This document shows positions 7,494-15,041 of a stretch of 64,000 nt of DNA, piece by piece. Both the position numbers and the translations under genes were made by a program. The DNA comes from Nitratidesulfovibrio sp. SRB-5 (GTDB lineage Bacteria; Desulfobacterota; Desulfovibrionia; Desulfovibrionales; Desulfovibrionaceae). The notes below the pieces were generated by a model. It was not told the origin of the DNA and did not search any database. It saw only the letters and a program-made list of their open reading frames with translations. The stretch is from assembly GCF_019931275.1 (NCBI RefSeq), contig NZ_JAIOTY010000001.1:1116001-1180000 (forward strand), in the 5' to 3' direction. How positions within the stretch are numbered: the stretch's first letter is position 1; each line of letters starts with the position of its first letter.

Positions 7494-9272
7494 TTACCCC
7501 CGCAGCCTCAGATAATTGCGGAACAACCGGCGACTCATGCGCGACCAGGCATCGAAGTCGGCGGTGGATTCCAGCCCGGGCACCAGCGCCTTGACCACGG
7601 GGAATTCCAGGTCGGCGTGGGTGAGTTCCACGTACACGGGCGCCATGCGGTTGACGGCGAACAGGGTTTCCAGCAGCGCCAGGTTGCGCTGGGGCGATTC
7701 CAGGGCCAGGTCGGGCAGGTCTTCCAGCTTGCGTTCCGGCAGGCCGCGCACGCCGGGGCCGGAGGGACCGCCGTTGGGGTAGGCGAAGGGCGTTTCGGTC
7801 ATGGCGGAAAGCACGGCGCGCCGACCGGAAAGGCCCGCACCGGTGCCGCGCGCCACCTGGCCGCGTGGTCCCACCACGAAGCACTTGTAGCAGGGCACGC
7901 CGAACTCGGTGGTCAGGTCCTGGAACTGGATGTGGATGCCGCGCCCGGCGTAGTCGTCCAGCAGGGATTGCAGACGCGCATCGTCGGTGACCAGGCGGAA
8001 GCACTGCGAGCGGTCGTAGGGCACGGTGGCTTCGGCGTCGCGCTCGAGGATTTCGGTGAGCGCCGCCACCTTGGCCTCGGCCATGATGTTGCCGGTGGCA
8101 AGGCCCGTGGAGCCGGACGCCGAGAACAGGGCGATTTCGTCGAGGTTGCAGAACAGATAGGCCATCTGCGCGGGCACCAGCACGGGGCGCGAGCCGCCGG
8201 CATCGTCGGGGGTGTGCCCGGCAAGCCAGTACAGGGGCTGGTCCTGGTAGGGGGCTTCCAGCGGGATGGCGTGGGGGGACAGCACCTCGCGGCCATCGGC
8301 CAGCAATTCGGACAGACGGGCGCGCAACAGCGGCTGCGGCGTGGCCCGGTCGAGCACATGGAACTGGCCCCCAATTCCGTCGACCTCACCCACGGAAACG
8401 TAGGACGAGGCACGTTCCACCATCTCCATGGCGTACGAGGCGCGCGCGTCGGCCAGGGACAGGCCGCGCCCGTAGGTGGTGCCCTCACCCTTCAGGGTGT
8501 AGTCGAGCGCGCCGCAGCGCACGGTCATGTCCACGTTCCAGCGGCGCAGCAGGGCAATGGGCGAAAGGGACGCCTCGTGGCGCATCTCGACCCCGGCGAT
8601 GATGCCGTTTTCCACCAGCCGCTCCAGCGCAAGGGATGCCGTCTCGTGCGACGGAGGACGCTGCCAGGGGGCGGATTCCGGGGGCTCCATGGACAGCAGG
8701 GCGCGGATGTCGGCGGCTGTGACCACAGGACGCTCCGGTCCGTCGAGAATTTCCGCCGGGTCGTACAGCGGGGGGATGTCCATGTCTTCGAGCTGTGGCA
8801 GCATGCGATGGTTGTGCATGTTGTCGCGGAACACCTCGCACCAGGCGCGGTGCAGGTCGCGGTCGGGCTGGGCGTGCCAGCGCAGGGCGATGTGCGGAGT
8901 GGCGGCCTCGACGGCGGCAAGGGTTTCCGGCGTGGGGGCCGGGGCCGCCGCAAGCAGGCCGGAAAGATCGGGGTTCAGCAGGCACGCCTCGCGCAGCAGG
9001 GCGGCGGTGGCGGGACGGGCGGCGGGGTCAAGGCTGTCCAGCAGGGCGGACATGCGTTCCGGGGATAACACGGCGGCAAGACGCAGCAGATGGCTGTGCA
9101 GGAATTCGTCGAGGGGGGCGGCCTCCAGTCGGTCGAGGCCCTGCTCGAAGGTCATGTCTGCCGGGGGCTCGCAGGCGAAATAGCCCGTGGTGGCCTCGGT
9201 GGAGGTGTGGGCGTAGCGGTAGTGCAGGGTGGGGAGGGCGGCGGGGGCCGCAGGCTTGGTCGAGTGGGGCAT
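7494..9272 (-). CDS. YcaO-family protein with N-terminal extension
   Basis: A 592-residue protein. The ATG at 9272 is preceded by GGAGGAC. Residues 1 to about 250 form an alpha-helical, Ala/Leu/Pro-rich region. The YcaO domain follows, with the family's nucleotide-binding acidic helices recognisable as EMVERASSY and, further on, EAKVAALTEILERDA. Family knowledge: YcaO domains use ATP to activate backbone amides, making azolines, thioamides or amidines on peptides, and E. coli YcaO affects ribosomal protein S12 methylthiolation. No precursor peptide, dehydrogenase or TfuA gene is adjacent, so a housekeeping role is likelier than a natural-product role. It ends in a Pro-poor LRLRG, unlike azoline-forming YcaOs with proline-rich tails. 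Target unknown. Confidence 0.9.
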   Translation of the reverse strand: MPHSTKPAAPAALPTLHYRYAHTSTEATTGYFACEPPADMTFEQGLDRLEAAPLDEFLHSHLLRLAAVLSPERMSALLDSLDPAARPATAALLREACLLNPDLSGLLAAAPAPTPETLAAVEAATPHIALRWHAQPDRDLHRAWCEVFRDNMHNHRMLPQLEDMDIPPLYDPAEILDGPERPVVTAADIRALLSMEPPESAPWQRPPSHETASLALERLVENGIIAGVEMRHEASLSPIALLRRWNVDMTVRCGALDYTLKGEGTTYGRGLSLADARASYAMEMVERASSYVSVGEVDGIGGQFHVLDRATPQPLLRARLSELLADGREVLSPHAIPLEAPYQDQPLYWLAGHTPDDAGGSRPVLVPAQMAYLFCNLDEIALFSASGSTGLATGNIMAEAKVAALTEILERDAEATVPYDRSQCFRLVTDDARLQSLLDDYAGRGIHIQFQDLTTEFGVPCYKCFVVGPRGQVARGTGAGLSGRRAVLSAMTETPFAYPNGGPSGPGVRGLPERKLEDLPDLALESPQRNLALLETLFAVNRMAPVYVELTHADLEFPVVKALVPGLESTADFDAWSRMSRRLFRNYLRLRG

Positions 9273-9390
9273 GTGTCCTCCGTGAGTGTGCGTGGGGATG
9301 GCATAGCGTATGGGCGGCAGGGGGGGAAGGGGGGACAGGGGGACAGGGGGACAGGGAAAAGAGAGGGTTGCGCTATTGCACACCCGGCAT

Positions 9391-9634
9391 CTACGAAGGC
9401 AGTTGCGCCCCGGTGATCACGCCCGATCTCGTCATGCCTCCGGCGGGCAGGGGGCTGGCGCGTTGATGGGCACGGCCTCTACGAAGACAGTTGCGCCCTG
9501 TTTACCACGCCCGATCTCGTTATGCCTCCGGCGGGTGGGGGGCTGGCGTGTTGATGGGCACGGCCTCTACGAAGACAGTTGCGTCCTGTTTACCACGCCC
9601 GATCTCGTTATGCCTCCGGCGGGCAAGGGGCCAT
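9391..9634 (-). repeat. Family-D tandem repeat, three units of 88 bp
   Basis: Units begin at 9391, 9479 and 9567 with CTACGAAG-CAGTTGCG and run through CACGCCCGATCTCGTTATG and CCTCCGGCGGG to TTGATGGGCACGG. Units 2 and 3 are nearly the same; unit 1 is more diverged; unit 3 is truncated and joins the hairpin at 9623-9652. Two further units lie in inverse orientation at about 10708-10865. Confidence 0.85.
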
Positions 9635-9652
9635 TGAACGATGGCCCCTTGC
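9623..9652 (-). terminator. Family-D hairpin with CCGCCGGAGGC tail, copy 1
   Basis: A perfect 12-bp stem, GCAAGGGGCCAT with its complement (9623-9634, 9641-9652), has a 6-nt loop. Read on the minus strand it is followed by CCCGCCGGAGGCATAACGA. The same tail follows different stems at 10708 and 51293. Confidence 0.7.
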
Positions 9653-10305
9653 ATCCCCGCGTTCCAGGGGCTGCGCCCCCTGGACCCCCGGCGTTTCTTG
9701 CACCGCATTCTTACGCCTGGCAGCTTCCCTGCGGCGCTGGCGCACCTCGGGCGATCTGCCCGGCGGAATGCGAATGTGCATATATCTCTCGTAGTCTTGG
9801 CAAAGGTCCGGGGTGTGCCCTTGCCGTTGCGCGGTTTGCGGTGCACCCGCAACGCCGGAGCTTCCGCCGTCGCGAAGCCTCCGGCGGCGATCTCCGGCTG
9901 CGGGCGCAATCCGCGCGGATGTTGCGCTTTGTCTGGGGAGTTTGGCGCCTTGCAGGACGCACAGGTGCATCAGATATGAATTGCTGTCCAGTTCTTGCCT
10001 GAGTGATGACGTTCACTGTTTTATCATGTTTGTAGGTTAGAGGCGCGGGAAACCTGTGTGCGGCGATACCTATCCGTAGCCGGAGATTGTCACCGGAGGC
10101 TTTGCGACGGCGGACGTTTTGGATGTATGGGGGCGTGGGGGATATGGTCGGATTTTCATGCGGTGTTCAGAGGAAACGTCTCGTGCGTAGAAGCGTATGA
10201 CGCCGGGTTTTTACGGCGGCACATGCGTCGCAACGAGGGCGTGGGTAGTGGCATCTTCGTTGTGCGATGCCAGCGGGAGCCATGCGCGCATCCGCATTCA
10301 GTCGG

Positions 10306-10640
10306 GCAGATCGCCCGAGGCGCGCCAGCGCCGCAGGGAAGCTGCCCGGCGTAAGAATGCGGCGCAGGATAAGCGCGGTTGAGGCAACTGCGTGTGGTTG
10401 TGCCTGCGAGAGCGACGTACGCATTGGCGCCACCGGCGGCAGATCACCCGAAGGCGCCAGCGCCGCAGCGAAGCTGCCCAGCGTAAGAATGCGGCGCACT
10501 ATAGACGTGGTTGAGGCAACTGCGTGTGACTGTGCCTACGAGAGTGATGTATGCATTGGCGTCACCGGCGGCAGATCACCCGGAGGCGCTCTGCGCCGAA
10601 GGGAAGCTGCCGCCGAAGGGACGCCGCGTATGAAACGTCG
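10306..10640 (+). repeat. Family-E tandem repeat, about 2.5 units of 132-133 bp
   Basis: GCAGATC-CCCG recurs at 10306, 10439 and 10571. Each unit continues with GCGCCAGCGCCGCAG, GAAGCTGCC, GTAAGAATGCGGCGCA and GGTTGAGGCAACTGCGTGTG. The last unit degenerates after GAAGCTGCC. A single inverted copy lies at about 9695-9780. Confidence 0.8.
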
Positions 10641-10677
10641 GGGGTTCCAAGGGGCGGAGCCCCTGGAACGCGGGGGT

Positions 10678-10725
10678 GCAGGGGGTGTTCGTTACAACAC
10701 CCCCTGCCCGCCGGAGGCATAACGA
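10678..10725 (+). terminator. Family-D hairpin with CCGCCGGAGGC tail, copy 2
   Basis: GCAGGGGGTGTT (10678-10689) pairs perfectly with 10696-10707 around a 6-nt loop. It is followed by the tail CCGCCGGAGGCATAACGA. A second hairpin with AGGGGCGGAGCCCCT lies just upstream (about 10650-10670). Confidence 0.7.
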
Positions 10726-10865
10726 AATCGAGGGTGGTCAACGAGGCGCAACTGTCTTCGTAAAGGCCCAACCCATCAACGCACACCCCGTCCCCCTTGC
10801 CCGCCGGAGGCATAACGAAACCGGGCGTGGTCAATAACGCGCGACTGTCTTCGTGGAGGCCGGGT
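10708..10865 (+). repeat. Family-D tandem repeat, two inverted units
   Basis: These two units, about 90 bp each, are the reverse complement of the units at 9391-9634. CCGCCGGAGGCATAACGAAA leads to CTGTCTTCGT at 10753 and again at about 10846. They complete the mirror symmetry of the block. Confidence 0.8.
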
Positions 10866-10946
10866 GCAACAGCGCACTGCCTCTTCTTTTCCCCATCCCC
10901 ATCTCCTTTCCCTTTCCCCTTCCCAACACCGACCACCAAACAACAA

Positions 10947-10970
10947 GGGGGCCGCGTTTCCGCAGCCCCC
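10947..10970 (-). terminator. Intrinsic terminator after hisA
   Basis: GGGGGC-c-GCG (10947-10956) pairs with CGC-a-GCCCCC (10961-10970) around a 4-nt loop, with one mismatch. On the minus strand it is followed by TTGTTGTTT. It closes the tatA-tatC-hisB-lipoprotein-hisA run. Confidence 0.8.
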
Positions 10971-11031
10971 TCGCTCAGCTATCCAATTCCAACCTCTTGT
11001 CCGCGCGCGTTCATACTCGCGCCCCGCGCCC

Positions 11032-11763
11032 TCACTGCGCCGCAATCCACTCCATGGCCGCGTGCAGGTCGAGGGTGCCGGTGTAAATGGCCCGGCCCGT
11101 GATGGCCCCTTCCACGCTTGAGGTCAGCGTCAGCGGGTACAACGCCCGCACGTCTTCCAGCGTGGCCACGCCGCCCGCCGCGATGACCGGCACCGGGCAC
11201 ATGCCCGCCAGCCGTTCCAGCGCGGCCAGGTTCACCCCTGTCTGCATGCCGTCGCGGTCGATGTCGGTGTAGATGACGAAGGCGGTGCCCGCAGCCAGCA
11301 GGCGGGGCAGGACGTCGTCGACGGTCAGGCCGGAATCGGCCACCCAGCCCTTGGTCTTCAGCCTGCCGCCCTCGGCATCCAGCGAAACCCCGATGCGCCC
11401 CGGAAAGGTGGCGCACAGGCGGGCGTACAGGTCCGGTTCCTCCAGGGCCACGGTGCCGATGATCAGCCGTTCCACCCCGGCGTCGAGGTAGGCTTTCGCC
11501 GTGGCCTCGTCGCGGATGCCGCCGCCAAGCTGCACCGGCACGGAAAGGTCGGCGCAGATGCGGCGGATCAGCTCGAAGTTGGCGGGCATGCCGCTGAAGG
11601 CCCCGTCCAGGTCGATGACGTGCAGCCACTTGGCGCCCTGGTCCTGCCAGTGGCGGGCCATGGCGGCGGGGTCGTCGGAAAACACGGTTTCCGCGTCGGC
11701 GCGGCCCTGCCGCAGCCGCACGCAGCGACCGTCCTTGATGTCCACGGCGGGGAACAGGATCAC
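11032..11763 (-). CDS. hisA: Phosphoribosylformimino-5-aminoimidazole carboxamide ribotide isomerase
   Basis: A 243-residue TIM barrel of normal HisA length, catalysing the Amadori rearrangement of ProFAR to PRFAR in histidine synthesis. The two catalytic acids are seen in FPAVDIKDG (Asp8) and in [12 protein letters not shown] at about residue 170. Phosphate-binding loops QLGGGIRD and IAAGGVAT are present. The ATG overlaps the stop of the preceding lipoprotein gene by 4 nt (ATGA), so the two are translationally coupled. Gln follows the terminal Ala-Ala and the intrinsic terminator lies 60 bp on. Only hisB is nearby among the other his genes, so the pathway is dispersed in this genome. Confidence 0.97.
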   Translation of the reverse strand: MILFPAVDIKDGRCVRLRQGRADAETVFSDDPAAMARHWQDQGAKWLHVIDLDGAFSGMPANFELIRRICADLSVPVQLGGGIRDEATAKAYLDAGVERLIIGTVALEEPDLYARLCATFPGRIGVSLDAEGGRLKTKGWVADSGLTVDDVLPRLLAAGTAFVIYTDIDRDGMQTGVNLAALERLAGMCPVPVIAAGGVATLEDVRALYPLTLTSSVEGAITGRAIYTGTLDLHAAMEWIAAQ

Positions 11764-12431
11764 AGGCCAAACTCCTTGATGGCCTTGCGCATCCCTTCCT
11801 TGGCCAGGTCAAGGGCCGACAGCCATTTGCCCTTGCGCCCCACGAACTTGCCCATTTCCAGCAGGTTGTCCGCAAGACCCATCTGCTTTTCGTCGTAGTT
11901 GGAGCGCATGACAAGGGTGCCGCCCTTCACGTCGATGAGGAAGACATCCATCATGATGCTGGCCGATTCGGTCACGCCCATGTCGCCGCCCTTGCGTTCG
12001 CGCATGTCGACGACCTGGGGCACCAGCAGAAAGTCCACCTCGGCCTTGCGGCCCACTTCCACCCAGTAGGCCAGCGCCTGCGGACGACCGCCGGTGCGGC
12101 TGCCAGCCTGGGGCGAAAGCGAGGGCTTGGTGGCGGCAAAGCTGTACACGCGCTTGGTTTCGCCGCGCAGGATGTCGCCGAAGGTGCGGTCGAGGTCGGC
12201 AAAGGTTTCTTCCGACACCCGCTGCTGGTCCTCGGGGATGTACCCGGCCAGCAGGTCGGCCATGGCCGTGGGCTGTGTGAAGGCGGCCACGCCGATGGTG
12301 GCATCCGGCAGCGGAGCCGGGCCCCGCTGACGCTGCGAGCAGCCGGGCAGGGCGACGAGCAGGGTGACGACGAGCAGCGCGAGCAGCGCGCCCGACACCG
12401 GGAAGGTGATGAAACCGCGATGGGTACGCAT
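11760..12431 (-). CDS. Hypothetical lipoprotein between hisB and hisA
   Basis: A 223-residue exported lipoprotein. The start MRTHRG is followed by a hydrophobic segment (residues 11-29) and the lipobox LPGC with Cys31. The mature domain includes [20 protein letters not shown] and [19 protein letters not shown]. It has the feel of small outer-membrane-associated lipoproteins with a beta-rich core and ends in a helical stretch [14 protein letters not shown] do not recognise a named family. It overlaps hisB by 1 nt and hisA by 4 nt, so it is co-translated with histidine genes and sits downstream of tat. A link to histidine synthesis is not implied by the sequence. Export through Sec is expected, as no twin-Arg motif is visible. 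Confidence 0.85.
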   Translation of the reverse strand: MRTHRGFITFPVSGALLALLVVTLLVALPGCSQRQRGPAPLPDATIGVAAFTQPTAMADLLAGYIPEDQQRVSEETFADLDRTFGDILRGETKRVYSFAATKPSLSPQAGSRTGGRPQALAYWVEVGRKAEVDFLLVPQVVDMRERKGGDMGVTESASIMMDVFLIDVKGGTLVMRSNYDEKQMGLADNLLEMGKFVGRKGKWLSALDLAKEGMRKAIKEFGL

Positions 12432-13021
12432 CAGTCTAGGCTCCCTTTGGTGCTGAGCAGCGTCTCGCGGTCACGGCGCACCGCCTGCCGCAGGGCAAGT
12501 CCCAGCCCCTTGGCGGCGGATTCCAGCAGGTGGTGACCGTTCCTGCCGTACAGGAACGAGACGTGCAGGTTCATGCGGGCGGCCGAGGCGAACGCCTTCA
12601 GGAATTCGCGCCACAGGTCGCGTTCCTGCCCGGCGATGACGGGCGGCAGAAGGTCGTCCCCGCGCCATTCAAGCCACGGGCGACCGGAAATGTCGATGCA
12701 TACGTCGGCCAGGGCCTCGTCCATGGGCACGCGGGCAAAACCCACGCGGGCGATGCCCGACCGTTCGCCCAGGGCTTCGGCCAGGGCCTGCCCCAGGCAC
12801 AGGCCCACGTCCTCTACGGTGTGGTGGGCGTCGATCTCGAGGTCGCCGGTGCAGGACAGGGTAAGGTCGAACCCGGCCCAGAACGCGGCCAGGGTGATGA
12901 CGTGGTCCGCCATGCCGAACCCGGTGTGCACGTTGACCAGGCCCTGTCCGTCCACCACGAGGTCGAGGCGGATGGAGGTTTCCTTGGTTTCGCGGAACAC
13001 GGCGGCGCTGCGCTGGCTCAT
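12431..13021 (-). CDS. hisB: Imidazoleglycerol-phosphate dehydratase
   Basis: A 196-residue monofunctional IGPD, the usual bacterial length, dehydrating imidazoleglycerol phosphate in histidine synthesis. The start [14 protein letters not shown] is chosen over an upstream ATG because AAAGGAG stands 7 bases before it. Metal-binding His/Glu motifs are seen as [18 protein letters not shown] (about residues 65-82) and [18 protein letters not shown] (about 160-177), and GDL/SGRP segments match the family. It begins 61 bp after tatC and runs directly into the lipoprotein gene with a 1-nt stop/start overlap. Confidence 0.96.
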   Translation of the reverse strand: MSQRSAAVFRETKETSIRLDLVVDGQGLVNVHTGFGMADHVITLAAFWAGFDLTLSCTGDLEIDAHHTVEDVGLCLGQALAEALGERSGIARVGFARVPMDEALADVCIDISGRPWLEWRGDDLLPPVIAGQERDLWREFLKAFASAARMNLHVSFLYGRNGHHLLESAAKGLGLALRQAVRRDRETLLSTKGSLD

Positions 13022-13081
13022 CTCGGGCTCCTTTCTTGGTGCAGGGTTCATGTGTGGACCTTTGCGGGCTGCTGCGCGCCG

Positions 13082-14542
13082 CTAGTCGCCCTGTACGATG
13101 GTATCGGGGCCCGGCTTTGCTGCCTCGCCGTCCTTTTCTTCCGCGTCTTCGCCGTCTTCGCTGTCCGCGCCGGGCTTCTTCTTGCCGAACACGGCGGCAA
13201 CGATGATGCTTATTTCATACAGCACAAGCATGGGCGCCGCCATCATCAACTGCGAGAAAACATCCGGCGGGGTAAGGATGGCGGCCACGATGAAGATGGC
13301 GAGGATGGCGTACTTGCGGGTCTTGCGCATCCACTGCGCGGTGACGAGGCCAAGCCGCGCCAGGAAGAACGCGAAGAGCGGCATCTCGAAGATGAGGCCG
13401 AAGGCCAGCAGCATCTTGAGCGTGAAGCCCAGGTACTCGTCCAGCTTGGGCATGGGCGCGATGGTGTCGGTGGCGAAGCCCACGAAGAACTCGAAGGCGT
13501 ACGGGAACACCTGGAAATAACAGAACGCCGCGCCTGCCACGAAGAACAGCGCGGATGCCCCGGCAATGGGGATGACGTGGCGTTTTTCGTCGTCGTACAG
13601 GCCGGGCGCTATGAACGCCCATATCTGGTAGAACAGGTACGGGCTGGCCAGAAAGGCCCCGGCCACCAGCGCCACCTGCATGTAGACGAAGAACGCCTCC
13701 GGCAGGGCGGTGTAGATCAGCTTGGCCCCGGACGGCAGCGCCCGGGTCAGGGGGATCATCAGGTAGTTGAACAGCTCTTCGGCAAAACCGTAACAGGCGA
13801 AAAAGCCCACGGTCAGCGCGATGAGGCTGCGCACCAGACGCACGCGCAGTTCGGAAAGATGGTCCAGCAGGGTCATGGAGCGGCCACCCTCGGCGGCGGC
13901 TTCGCCTTCCTTGCTGGCGCGGTCCACGGCCTCGCTGAGGTCGCGCGGGGGGGCGGAAACCACGGCGGTCTCCGGGGAGGCGGCTGCGGCAGCGTCGTCC
14001 GGGGGCAGGGGGGCATCCGGGGGCGGGGTGTCGGAGCCGTCCTGACTGGCTTCCTGCCCGGCATCCTGACTGGCGGCGGGGGGCGTGTCGGAGCCGTCCG
14101 GCTCATAGTCGGGCAGCACGGCGGCGGCGATCACGCTCTCGACGGAGCGGGACTCGCCCGATTCGACTTCCGCCGAAACGGAATCCGCCGGGGCGGCGTC
14201 GGAAGTACCGCTGGCGGGCGCATCACTGGCGGGCGCGTCGGAAGGTGCCGGAGCATCCGCTGTAGTTTCCCCGATGGTGCCGCACGAGGCGTACGCCAGC
14301 CCGGCATCGGGGTCTGACTGCCATGCGGGCTTCTGCTCACAGGCGTCAATGGCGTCCAGTTCCCAGGAGTTGCGTTCAGCTGCGTCCGGATCGTACGCGT
14401 TGGGGGCGTGCGCTTCCGGTTCGGCTGCGTCCTGCTTGGCCGGGCTGTCCGGCTTGTCCTGCTTGTCCGGCGCCGCACGTTTCTCGCGGTCACCTTCGGA
14501 CACGGGCTCCGCCTTGGCGGCGTCCTTGTCGTCCCGGCTCAT
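13082..14542 (-). CDS. tatC: Sec-independent translocase subunit TatC with long N-terminal extension
   Basis: The conserved TatC core begins at residue 223 (MTLLDHLSELRVRL) and spans six membrane segments to about residue 460. It carries family motifs such as FFVYMQVALVAGAFLASPYL and the Glu of LIFEMPLFAF, and forms the twin-arginine signal receptor with TatA/B. Ahead of the core lie some 220 residues of disordered Ala/Pro/Asp/Ser sequence with repeats such as SDAPASDAPASGTSD. An ordinary TatC is about 250 residues. Met223 could be an internal start, but no good ribosome-binding site is visible there, and the ATG at 14542 overlaps tatA by 4 nt. A charged tail (EDGEDAEEKDGE) ends the protein. 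Confidence 0.93.
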   Translation of the reverse strand: MSRDDKDAAKAEPVSEGDREKRAAPDKQDKPDSPAKQDAAEPEAHAPNAYDPDAAERNSWELDAIDACEQKPAWQSDPDAGLAYASCGTIGETTADAPAPSDAPASDAPASGTSDAAPADSVSAEVESGESRSVESVIAAAVLPDYEPDGSDTPPAASQDAGQEASQDGSDTPPPDAPLPPDDAAAAASPETAVVSAPPRDLSEAVDRASKEGEAAAEGGRSMTLLDHLSELRVRLVRSLIALTVGFFACYGFAEELFNYLMIPLTRALPSGAKLIYTALPEAFFVYMQVALVAGAFLASPYLFYQIWAFIAPGLYDDEKRHVIPIAGASALFFVAGAAFCYFQVFPYAFEFFVGFATDTIAPMPKLDEYLGFTLKMLLAFGLIFEMPLFAFFLARLGLVTAQWMRKTRKYAILAIFIVAAILTPPDVFSQLMMAAPMLVLYEISIIVAAVFGKKKPGADSEDGEDAEEKDGEAAKPGPDTIVQGD

Positions 14543-14844
14543 GCGCTCTTACCGTTGGCTTCGGAGGCGGGCTTGGCGGACTCGGCCTTGGGTTGCTCGG
14601 CCTTGGGGGCTTCGGCCTTGGCCTTGTCGTCGAAGAATTCCTTTTCGGCTTCCTTCTTGCGGCGCTCGTGATCCTCGAGATCGATCTCGGTGTTCAACGT
14701 GCGCTGGAAGTCGGTGGAAACCCGGCGGAATTCACCCATGGCCTTGCCCAGCGTGCGTGCGATGTTGGGCAGGTTCTTGGGACCAAGGACAATGAGGGCC
14801 ACGACCATGATGACCAGAAGTTCCGTACTGCCGATGCCGAACAT
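14539..14844 (-). CDS. tatA: Twin-arginine translocase TatA/TatB-family subunit
   Basis: A 101-residue protein with the classic layout: MFGIGSTELLVIMVVALIVLGP (transmembrane helix plus hinge), an amphipathic helix (KNLPNIARTLGKAMGEF), then an acidic/basic tail rich in Ala, Glu and Lys. The Glu8 and the Pro-containing hinge are more TatB-like, while the length suits either. Family role: pore formation or substrate relay with TatC for folded, cofactor-bearing exports such as periplasmic hydrogenases. The start is set by homology (MFGIG) rather than by a strong ribosome-binding site. It overlaps tatC by 4 nt. No second TatA-like gene is in view. Confidence 0.92.
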   Translation of the reverse strand: MFGIGSTELLVIMVVALIVLGPKNLPNIARTLGKAMGEFRRVSTDFQRTLNTEIDLEDHERRKKEAEKEFFDDKAKAEAPKAEQPKAESAKPASEANGKSA

Positions 14845-14956
14845 TGAAGACAGACCGCCTTGGTTGCAGTGCTGCGGGCCGGAGCCGGGATGACCGGCCA
14901 TGCCCCGTGGGCGCCGCGCCGTGGCGCGGCCCTTCGGCCAAAGGTGGCGGGGGCGT

Positions 14957-14980
14957 CACGGGGGCCTTGCGGCCCCCGTG
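14957..14980 (-). terminator. Hairpin after guaA
   Basis: CACGGGGGCC (14957-14966) pairs perfectly with 14971-14980 around a 4-nt loop. It lies 62 bp past the guaA stop. No U-run follows on the minus strand, so termination would rely on the stem or on Rho. Confidence 0.6.
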
Positions 14981-15041
14981 CGTCCGCCGGGCGTTCATTC
15001 AGGGGCGCACTCTGGCGCGCACCTGGGCGAACGCGGTCCGC

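Larger units (their letters stand above)
9273..11031. other. 1.76-kb gene-free, repeat-built block
   Basis: No open frame here has a ribosome-binding site plus protein-like composition. The block starts with a G-run tract of tandem GGGGGACA units (about 9320-9355). Then come three 88-bp tandem repeats and a hairpin (9391-9652), a GC-rich hairpin and a single copy of the 132-bp unit reading leftwards (about 9655-9780). A less G+C-rich core lies at about 9800-10290. After it the same elements return in inverse order and orientation to about 10870. A pyrimidine tract (10880-10930) and the hisA terminator close the block. Confidence 0.75.

Noticed and set aside
9310-10763. Several 80-230 codon frames across the repeat block
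   Set aside because: They run through tandem repeats and hairpins, change frame between repeat units and have no ribosome-binding sites.
9391-10865. CRISPR array
   Set aside because: The D and E arrays are contiguous tandem repeats of 88 and 132 bp without unique spacers, and no cas gene is present.
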